Origin: an uncultured Oscillospiraceae bacterium
Lineage (GTDB): Bacteria > Bacillota > Clostridia > Oscillospirales > Oscillospiraceae
Length of the DNA stretch: 9,353 nt
Direction: 5' to 3'
Assembly: GCA_910579725.1 (NCBI GenBank)
Contig: CAJTUD010000012.1
Span: 1 to 9,353 of the forward strand
A model generated the notes under the pieces. That model did no database searches, had not been told where the DNA came from, and worked only from the letters and a program-made list of their open reading frames with translations. A program made the position numbers and the translations under genes. Shown one piece after another: positions 1-5,440 of the stretch; position 1 is the first letter of the stretch; every line of letters starts with the position of its first letter.

Positions 1-2141
1 GCCGGAGCCTGCCCGGTTGCGGTAGGCGTGGCCTTGACGGTGATGGTGTCGCTGGCGGTGAAGTCTTTGGTTAGGGTATCGCCTTTGTAGGTTTGCACCT
101 TGCCCTCACTGGTCAGGTCGGTGCCGGACTTCTGGAGCGTGATGGTTTTCTGGAAAGTGGTGGAGTTGTCAGTATTCGTATAAGTAGCAGTATAGTGCAA
201 ATCGTCTGTCCTGCTGACCGCCACCGTCCAGCCGCTGACCGCAAAGGTCTGGCCGCAAATTGCAATGCCCTGGGTCAGTCCGTCGGAAAGCCGTGTTTTT
301 ATGTCATTTGACCTGTCCTGCCCGTTATAATACAAATCGGTGGGGACAGAAACCATATCCTCCGACAAATCGGCGGTAAACGTTCCGCCGCCGGTCAAAG
401 TGCCGCTCCCGGACAGGCTGGCCCCGGCGGGGATGTTCAGCGTGTAATCCGCGGGGACGGGATAGCTGCCGTCAAAGGTCACATCGCCGCAGACCGTCCC
501 CACGCCGTTCTCAAACACGATGCCGGTGGTTTTGTTGACGGTCGCTGTGCCGCTGGCGTTCCCGCCGTTGCCGATGGGAGCACCCTCATAGCCTTCCCAA
601 TCGACATCTGTGGGACTGGAAGCATCTACAATGCCGCCGGTAATGGTGACGCTGCCGGTGCCGCCGGTGGTAGAGTCACTGACCCATTGGTTGCTGTACT
701 GATACCCACCGCCGCCGCCAATGCCTGCGGCATAGCTGCCTCCAACAGCGGTCACTGTGCCGCCACTGATGGTGACGGTGCCATCTCCGCTCTTCTTGCC
801 AACACCACCACCGCCGCCAATGCCCGCACCCAAATAGCCGCCTGTGGCGTGTACCATCCCGCCGTTAATTTGGATATTGTTTCCCGCACCGCCGTTGCCA
901 TTGTTACCCGCACCGCCACCGATGCCAGCGCCACCAGAACCAGTCCCACGAAACGTTGCTGTGATACTGCCGCCGTAGATAGTGATACCACTGCCGTCTC
1001 CGCCGTTTTTACCATTTCCGCCGCCACCACCGCCAATACCTGCGCCAGCGACATTGCCTGCGCCGCTGTTGGCGGTGATCGTGCCGCCGTAAATCTCGAT
1101 GGTGCCGCTGTTGCCGCCATTTCCAGAACTGGTGGTACTGCCGCCAATACCTGCGCCGCCATAATTAGGATTACCAAAATTATTATTCGCAACGCCGCCG
1201 GTGGCGTTGATTATGCCGCCATGAATGGTGATCGTGCCGCTGTCAAGGACTGTGGTGCTGCCGCCGATGCCCGCGCTGGCATTACCGCTATCGTCAGTCG
1301 TGCCGGTGGCGTTCAGCGTGCCGCCATTTTGGGACTGTGCGTAGATGGTCAGGCTGTTGGTGCTCGTCACCACAATGCCCTTTTCCGCTGTGAGGGTGCA
1401 GCCGTTCGTCAGGATCAGGTGTACCTCCCCGTTGACGGTGATGGGTTCGGAAATGGTGACGTTGCCGCTGACTGCATACCAGCCCGCAGTCCATGTGACC
1501 GCCTCGGCGCTGTTTTCAACGAGGGTACAGGTTTCGGTCTTGCTCTCATAGGTCACTTGGCTGCCGTCCCAGGACGCCTCTTGATACTCGACAGATTCCG
1601 TTATTGGGGCAGGGTCGTTGGCCCCGTCCAGCGCCCCTTGCAGCTCGTAGCAGCGGGAAAGGTCGATCTGCTCCTGTTCGTCCTCTGTCAGCACTGAAAA
1701 CAAAGCGAGGATTTCGTCAAGCTGCGCCCGCACATCCTCCACGTTGTCCGGCGTGACCTCATCCGGCAGGGCGGCGATCAAGTCCTCAATGGGGCAGATA
1801 CGGCAGACAAACCCGCAGGGCTGGCCGGGGTCGGCCTGGACATAGCCGCAGTCCTCATCGTGGCTGTGCTGGCAGTCCAGCAGGTTTTCCGTATCCGCGC
1901 CAACTTCGTAGGGGTTGCTGCCGTCCGCGTCAGGGAGTACCCCCAGGGTGTAGCACTCCGCTGTGTGCTGGTGGCCACAGGGCTGGCCCTCGGTGGGGGC
2001 AACATAGCCGCAGCCGGTGTGTTCCTGGTGGTGGTCACAAAGCCCGGTGTCCGGCTCACCCTCCACCGCAAAAGCCCAGGTGGGGCAAAGGCTCAGGCAC
2101 AGGGCCAGAGCGGTGATGATGCTGATAATCCGTCTTTTCAT
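1..2141 (-). CDS. Secreted Gly-rich repeat surface protein (partial, C-terminus off the left edge)
   Basis: The frame is open from the ATG at 2141 to the window edge (713 codons), so the protein is larger than seen. Residues 1-25 form a Sec signal peptide: basic start MKRR, hydrophobic core, and a probable AFA cleavage site before VEGEP. Residues 35-116 carry regularly spaced Cys/His clusters (C35..C44, C55-x-H-x-H..C63, C90-x-H-x-H..C98, C109..C113..C116), a pattern I associate with clostridial surface proteins. Residues about 290-525 are Gly-rich repeats built on GAGIGG and GGxVTI/GGTITA units, probably a beta-solenoid-like stalk. An Ig-like region follows (residues about 595-713). The GAGGT ribosome site lies about 10 bases before the ATG, which overlaps the stop of the preceding gene (ATGA), so translation is probably coupled. 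Likely an exported adhesin or carbohydrate-binding surface protein. The cell-wall anchor is not visible and the ligand is unknown. Confidence 0.9.
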   Translation of the reverse strand, partial: MKRRIISIITALALCLSLCPTWAFAVEGEPDTGLCDHHQEHTGCGYVAPTEGQPCGHQHTAECYTLGVLPDADGSNPYEVGADTENLLDCQHSHDEDCGYVQADPGQPCGFVCRICPIEDLIAALPDEVTPDNVEDVRAQLDEILALFSVLTEDEQEQIDLSRCYELQGALDGANDPAPITESVEYQEASWDGSQVTYESKTETCTLVENSAEAVTWTAGWYAVSGNVTISEPITVNGEVHLILTNGCTLTAEKGIVVTSTNSLTIYAQSQNGGTLNATGTTDDSGNASAGIGGSTTVLDSGTITIHGGIINATGGVANNNFGNPNYGGAGIGGSTTSSGNGGNSGTIEIYGGTITANSGAGNVAGAGIGGGGGGNGKNGGDGSGITIYGGSITATFRGTGSGGAGIGGGAGNNGNGGAGNNIQINGGMVHATGGYLGAGIGGGGGVGKKSGDGTVTISGGTVTAVGGSYAAGIGGGGGYQYSNQWVSDSTTGGTGSVTITGGIVDASSPTDVDWEGYEGAPIGNGGNASGTATVNKTTGIVFENGVGTVCGDVTFDGSYPVPADYTLNIPAGASLSGSGTLTGGGTFTADLSEDMVSVPTDLYYNGQDRSNDIKTRLSDGLTQGIAICGQTFAVSGWTVAVSRTDDLHYTATYTNTDNSTTFQKTITLQKSGTDLTSEGKVQTYKGDTLTKDFTASDTITVKATPTATGQAP
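575..1271 (-). repeat. Intragenic GAGIGG repeat array in the surface protein
   Basis: Six GIGG units begin at about 1271, 1151, 1040, 926, 824 and 725, with a degenerate seventh (APIGNGG) near 578. Spacing is 99 to 120 bases (33-40 residues), rising to about 147 for the last. Each unit reads roughly GAGIGGG, a Gly/Asn/Ser-rich linker, then a strand such as GTITIHGG or GSITIYGG and an INAT/ITAN-like turn. The linkers differ in length and sequence, so the array is old and diverged rather than a recent tandem expansion. It is coding sequence. Confidence 0.8.
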
Positions 2142-2920
2142 AGCGTGTTACCTCGCTTATTGTATAATAACTGTGCGCGATTCAGACCGATGCCAAATTT
2201 TCCAATGTCGGCCTCGCTGAACAGATAAAAATAGTCCACGTCCAGATGGTAGGCTTGCGCGGAAAAATTCAGATCACAGCACCAGACCAATCCGACTTTT
2301 GGATAGAGCCGCCGAATCTGCTCGGCGGCGTTAAGACTGTCCACGCCCGCCATTTCGATCACCACCGCCGCCGGTGGCGCACTTGGCCTGGGCAGCTCCC
2401 GCAGATAGGCTTTCACGTCCTCCGGGACGGTCAGCGGCGGGAGGGTCATTTTCCATGAGGCATAAATCTCACGCGCCCAGCCAGTCAGTCTGTCCCGCTG
2501 TTGGGGAGTGTCCGCCAGAATGAGAATTTCATGCTTCGGCGGTCCCACAGTGATTGCCGCGTCACGTTCCGCTTGCCTTTTCGCGGGCGCTTCGCCCAAC
2601 TGGCGGTTGATCTCGTTCCAGATGGCTTCATGCGGCGGATCGGCTACCATCCATACCGGGCAGGTTTTACGCTTTCCCATCGGATAGGTCAGACCATATA
2701 GGCCATGACCGTTAGGGGCCTCCACGATCATCATGTCGCAGTCAATCGCCCCGTTGTTTAATCCAATCAGGAGATTGAGGTTTTTCTTCTCCCGTATGAT
2801 CTCCACATCCCCGCGCCGGAGCAGAGCGCGCTCCGTCTTGGGCAGGGGGCCGCACAGGATCACTTGGAGCTTTTGCTCCCGGATAGTGTCTTTTGAATCC
2901 ACAGCGCACCCCTTTCTCAT
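2138..2920 (-). CDS. Receiver-like protein lacking the phospho-acceptor Asp (pseudo-receiver)
   Basis: A 260-residue soluble protein with no signal peptide or membrane segment. Residues about 130-250 resemble a response-regulator receiver of the LytTR-associated type: a strand HEILILAD, then AAVVIEMAGVDS, EQIRRLYPKVGLVW, and AYHLDVDYFYLF. Against the usual LDIEMPGMDG motif the phosphorylated Asp is V187; the conserved Thr is a Cys (near 214) and the Lys of the KP motif is a Ser. It therefore should not accept phosphate in the normal way. Residues 17-95 may be a second, even more diverged receiver-like domain (CDMMIVEAPN, CPVWMVAD). No DNA-binding output domain follows. The ATG at 2920 overlaps the upstream regulator's stop (ATGA) but has no good ribosome site; a GTG at 2902 has AAAGGGG in front of it and may be the true start. 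The stop overlaps the next ATG in the same way. The fold is inferred by eye and the function is unknown. Confidence 0.8.
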   Translation of the reverse strand: MRKGCAVDSKDTIREQKLQVILCGPLPKTERALLRRGDVEIIREKKNLNLLIGLNNGAIDCDMMIVEAPNGHGLYGLTYPMGKRKTCPVWMVADPPHEAIWNEINRQLGEAPAKRQAERDAAITVGPPKHEILILADTPQQRDRLTGWAREIYASWKMTLPPLTVPEDVKAYLRELPRPSAPPAAVVIEMAGVDSLNAAEQIRRLYPKVGLVWCCDLNFSAQAYHLDVDYFYLFSEADIGKFGIGLNRAQLLYNKRGNTL

Positions 2921-5262
2921 ACCAGGCCGAGCCGCTTGGCTGCTTTTTGCGCTTCGGAGCGGCTGGATACCTTCAGCTTTTTGAACAGGTTGCGAACGTG
3001 AGTTTTCGCTGTGGGCAGTTTGATGTCCAACAGGGCGCATATCTCCTCGTTGCTCTTATCCTGGCTGATCAGGCGCAGGATCATGGTTTCCGTCTGGGTC
3101 AGGCGGGTCAACAGATTGTCCAATGGCTGAAGGTATTGGCTGTAGTACCCGCCTTGAATCATGGTGCTGGACAAGATCCGCTCCCAGTAGTCAGGCTTTA
3201 CCGCTTTGTGGTTGTAGCGCTCCAGCAGCGGCAGCAGCGCGGCCCCCTCCCGAGCAAACACCGCCACATAGCCGTATTTTGCGCCCAGCTCCAGCGCGGC
3301 TGTAAAATGCTCCCGCCAGTCCTCGTTTTCCATGCGGTACCGGCAGATGGAGATCAGAATCAGGGTTTCCAGCATATCCAGCGGGCGGTCGTAGCGCCGG
3401 GTGTAATTCAGCATCCAGCCCAACAGCAGCAACGCGGCGTGGTATTCCCGGTGTTTAATGTAGCAGCGGACCTTGGTGAGATAGCGATACCGCTCCATTC
3501 CGTAAAAGGTCCCCTCGTTGGGGGCCAGATCGGAAAACCAGACGGAGGCAAAGGTACTCTCATCCATCAGGCTCAGGCGGCAGCGCATGGCGTCAATATT
3601 GGGCAGCAGCCGGGTGATCCTTCGCTCCACGATTTCGGCGCGGAACTGGAGCAGCAGATCTCTGGCCTTACCGATGCTCCCGGCGGCCAGCAGCGTGCGT
3701 ACTAAAAGCGCGGTCAGAACAAACTCCATCTCCGGCGTGCCTCTGGCCCGCAGGTCCTCCTGCAAGGCGGTGAGAGTCAGGAACCAGCCGGACACATCCT
3801 CGCCCTTTTCCAACAGGCTTTCGGTCAGGGCAATCTCGCCCAGGCCCACGCCGAACCGCCCCAGGACCATCTCCACTGGAATACGGATCGTGTTGTAGAG
3901 CAATTTATCCTTGGGCACCCACTCGGAAAAGTCTTTCCCGCCCCGCAAAAGGCTGGGCAGGTTGCTGGTCACGCTCATCTCCGGGAGGGTCACTGTTTTG
4001 GAAGTCAGAAGCTTGGCGACAGCAGGCAGTTTTTTTGTCAGCCCGCCTGTTCCCCGGTGGGGAAGTCCGATCTCCAGATAAGATTGCAGGCCCAGCACCC
4101 TCCGGTAGTCGCTGTCCCGGCGGTCCATGTGCTGAATATACTCCTTCAGCGCCTCGTACCATCGTTCCGATTCCTCCGGCTCGAAGGTCATGGAGCGGAG
4201 CATACTCATGGCGCAGATCATATCGGGATTCCCGCAGATCTCCTCCTCGGTCAGCAGATTGTAGTAGTCCCGCATTTCGTAATAGGCTCCAGTGCCCGGA
4301 TGGAGCCGGGCATTCTGCGCCAGGGCGTCCATGATGTCCTCCCGGCTGTCCGCCTGCTGGTAGTGATAGAGGGCGTTGTGATAGTCCTGCTTGAGGGCGT
4401 ACCAGCGCCCTCCGGCCAGGTGAACCGAGCGGATACGCTCCTCCGGGTACTCGATCAGAAGTTGTTGACGCAGGTACGGGATCAGGAATCTTTGATCAGA
4501 GATTCTCCAGATTTCTCCCTCGCGCTGGATCAGTCCGGTGGTGTGCCGCAAAACTTCCAATGTGGACAGGATATCCTTGTCCCCGGTGAGCATCTCCGCT
4601 AAGGTCTGGTCAAACTGGTCGAACAAAGATAATTCGGTCAGCAGCTTTTTGGCTTTGGGGTCCAGCAGCCGAAGCGCGGTCTCGTCTATGTACGCGCCCA
4701 CCTTCCTACGCATAGCGTCGATGGCCTTTTGAAAAGACTGTTCGGTGGAGAGCGTCAGAAGCAGGATATTCACCGCCACAGGGCATCCGCCGGTTTCGTC
4801 CCGGAGACGCTGGAAGCCGTCAGTGGAAAAGCTGAGGCCGCGTGTCTGGGCAAGCTGCGACAGGCACTCCGTATCCAACGCCAGATCGTCGCTCCCAAGC
4901 TGGAGCAGCGCGCCGGTGGCTTCGTAGAGGGAGAGGTATCCCGGCAGAGGCGCCCGGGAGATCAGGACAAAGTGCTGTCCCCGCTGGGACTTCCGCAGAA
5001 TCTCCTGGAACTGCTCCGCGGCCTGGGGTGGCAACTCGTGGAAGTCGTCCAGAACAATCAGCCGCTCCTTTGAGAAGTAGCTTGGAAGCGGCTTTTTCCG
5101 CAGAGAGAGGTAGGCGGGATTCTGCTTTTCCAGCAGCTTGTTCACAGCGGCGGTCTTGCCCCAGCCGGTCCCTGCGGAGAGGAAAATGATCTTGTAATGG
5201 GTCAGCCCGCGCTGAAACGCCTCCCGCAGCTCATATGGAATGGCGATTAGTTGCTTCGGCAT
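2917..5262 (-). CDS. MalT-like LuxR-family transcriptional regulator (STAND ATPase)
   Basis: A 781-residue signal-transduction ATPase with a DNA-binding tail. Residues 30-37 (AGTGWGKT) are a Walker A P-loop and residues 67-76 (LIVLDDFHEL) a Walker B. A winged-helix region and long helical, TPR-like superhelix follow. Residues about 718-781 form a LuxR-type helix-turn-helix (LTQTETMILRLISQ, NEEICALLDIKLPTAKTHVRNLFKKLKV). This is the order found in MalT (about 900 residues), where inducer and ATP binding drive oligomerisation on DNA; here the middle is shorter. The ATG at 5262 is chosen because AAAGG lies 9 bases upstream. The frame stays open to an ATG at 5370, but that lies only about 9 bases from the predicted transcription start. 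The gene has its own promoter and a structured leader. Its TGA overlaps the next gene's ATG, so it is probably co-expressed with the pseudo-receiver and surface protein, its likeliest targets. The inducer is unknown. Confidence 0.92.
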   Translation of the reverse strand: MPKQLIAIPYELREAFQRGLTHYKIIFLSAGTGWGKTAAVNKLLEKQNPAYLSLRKKPLPSYFSKERLIVLDDFHELPPQAAEQFQEILRKSQRGQHFVLISRAPLPGYLSLYEATGALLQLGSDDLALDTECLSQLAQTRGLSFSTDGFQRLRDETGGCPVAVNILLLTLSTEQSFQKAIDAMRRKVGAYIDETALRLLDPKAKKLLTELSLFDQFDQTLAEMLTGDKDILSTLEVLRHTTGLIQREGEIWRISDQRFLIPYLRQQLLIEYPEERIRSVHLAGGRWYALKQDYHNALYHYQQADSREDIMDALAQNARLHPGTGAYYEMRDYYNLLTEEEICGNPDMICAMSMLRSMTFEPEESERWYEALKEYIQHMDRRDSDYRRVLGLQSYLEIGLPHRGTGGLTKKLPAVAKLLTSKTVTLPEMSVTSNLPSLLRGGKDFSEWVPKDKLLYNTIRIPVEMVLGRFGVGLGEIALTESLLEKGEDVSGWFLTLTALQEDLRARGTPEMEFVLTALLVRTLLAAGSIGKARDLLLQFRAEIVERRITRLLPNIDAMRCRLSLMDESTFASVWFSDLAPNEGTFYGMERYRYLTKVRCYIKHREYHAALLLLGWMLNYTRRYDRPLDMLETLILISICRYRMENEDWREHFTAALELGAKYGYVAVFAREGAALLPLLERYNHKAVKPDYWERILSSTMIQGGYYSQYLQPLDNLLTRLTQTETMILRLISQDKSNEEICALLDIKLPTAKTHVRNLFKKLKVSSRSEAQKAAKRLGLV

Positions 5263-5291
5263 ATCATCCCCCCTTTGTGAAACAAGAAACA

Positions 5292-5317
5292 TTCCAATCC
5301 CCCATGGGGGATTGGAA
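5292..5317. promoter_or_regulatory. Perfect 26-bp palindrome in the regulator leader (possible attenuator hairpin)
   Basis: The half-site TTCCAATCCCCCA is followed directly by its exact reverse complement, centred at 5304/5305. In the minus-strand transcript this gives an 11-bp stem closed by a CAUG loop, followed by a loosely U-rich stretch (UGUUUCUUGUUU), which suits a weak intrinsic terminator in the leader. It ends about 30 bases before the regulator start. It could instead be a dimeric protein-binding site in DNA. Confidence 0.6.
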
Positions 5318-5340
5318 ACGGGGATATCCCCGTTTCCAAT
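5311..5340. promoter_or_regulatory. Perfect 30-bp palindrome overlapping the 26-bp palindrome (possible antiterminator)
   Basis: The half ATTGGAAACGGGGAT is followed directly by its exact reverse complement, centred at 5325/5326. It shares 5311-5317 with the neighbouring palindrome. In the minus-strand transcript this hairpin forms first and uses the UUCCAAU segment that also begins the second hairpin. The two full-length structures therefore cannot coexist, the usual layout of an antiterminator and terminator pair. The structure is seen directly; the switching role is inferred. Confidence 0.6.
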
Positions 5341-5385
5341 GAGGCTTGGTCGCTTGAGAATCAGGCCCATTAGATGTTGTTTCCT

Positions 5386-5414
5386 ATTTTACCATATCGG
5401 AGGGATGGTGTAAA
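5386..5414 (-). promoter_or_regulatory. Sigma-A-like promoter of the regulator/surface-protein operon
   Basis: On the minus strand, TTTACA (5414-5409, one mismatch to TTGACA) and TAAAAT (5391-5386, one mismatch to TATAAT) are separated by exactly 17 bases. Transcription would begin near 5379, giving a leader of about 117 bases before the ATG at 5262. It lies between the end of the effector gene and the regulator gene, where an independent promoter would be expected. Confidence 0.65.
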
Positions 5415-5421
5415 TCATCCC
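5402..5421. promoter_or_regulatory. GGGATG/CATCCC dyad over the -35 element (candidate operator)
   Basis: GGGATG and CATCCC form a 6-bp inverted repeat around an 8-base centre that includes the whole -35 hexamer. A dimeric regulator bound here would contact or block RNA polymerase. On the minus strand one arm reads GGGATGA, close to the GGATGA core known for MalT boxes, so autoregulation by the adjacent MalT-like protein is possible. No U-tract follows, so it is not a good terminator for the upstream gene. Confidence 0.4.
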
Positions 5422-5440
5422 TGGGTATTAGAAATAGTGA

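Noticed and set aside
687..1697. Long plus-strand open frame (336 codons) rich in Ala, Thr and Asp
   Set aside because: It is the antisense reflection of the Gly-rich repeat region; the minus-strand frame there is continuous with a signal peptide and recognisable repeats, and the plus frame resembles no protein.
2921..3040. Upstream ATG at 3040 extending the pseudo-receiver by 40 residues
   Set aside because: The added residues overlap the DNA-binding domain of the regulator gene and look like out-of-frame sequence; starts at 2920 or 2902 fit the coupled layout.
2893..3705. Plus-strand open frame of 270 codons
   Set aside because: Lies wholly antisense to the clear MalT-like gene, with Gln-rich composition caused by reading complementary Leu/Ala codons.
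5291..5340. CRISPR array or transposon terminal repeats
   Set aside because: There are only two overlapping palindromes with no spacers, no cas or transposase gene and no target-site duplication visible.
5263..5370. Upstream ATG at 5370 extending the regulator by 36 residues
   Set aside because: It would run through the palindromes and sits about 9 bases from the predicted transcription start, leaving no room for a ribosome site; the ATG at 5262 has AAAGG 9 bases upstream and begins just before the P-loop.
5402..5440. Intrinsic terminator for the effector gene
   Set aside because: The only hairpin (GGGATG/CATCCC) has an 8-base loop and no following U-tract on either strand, so read-through into the regulator operon remains possible.
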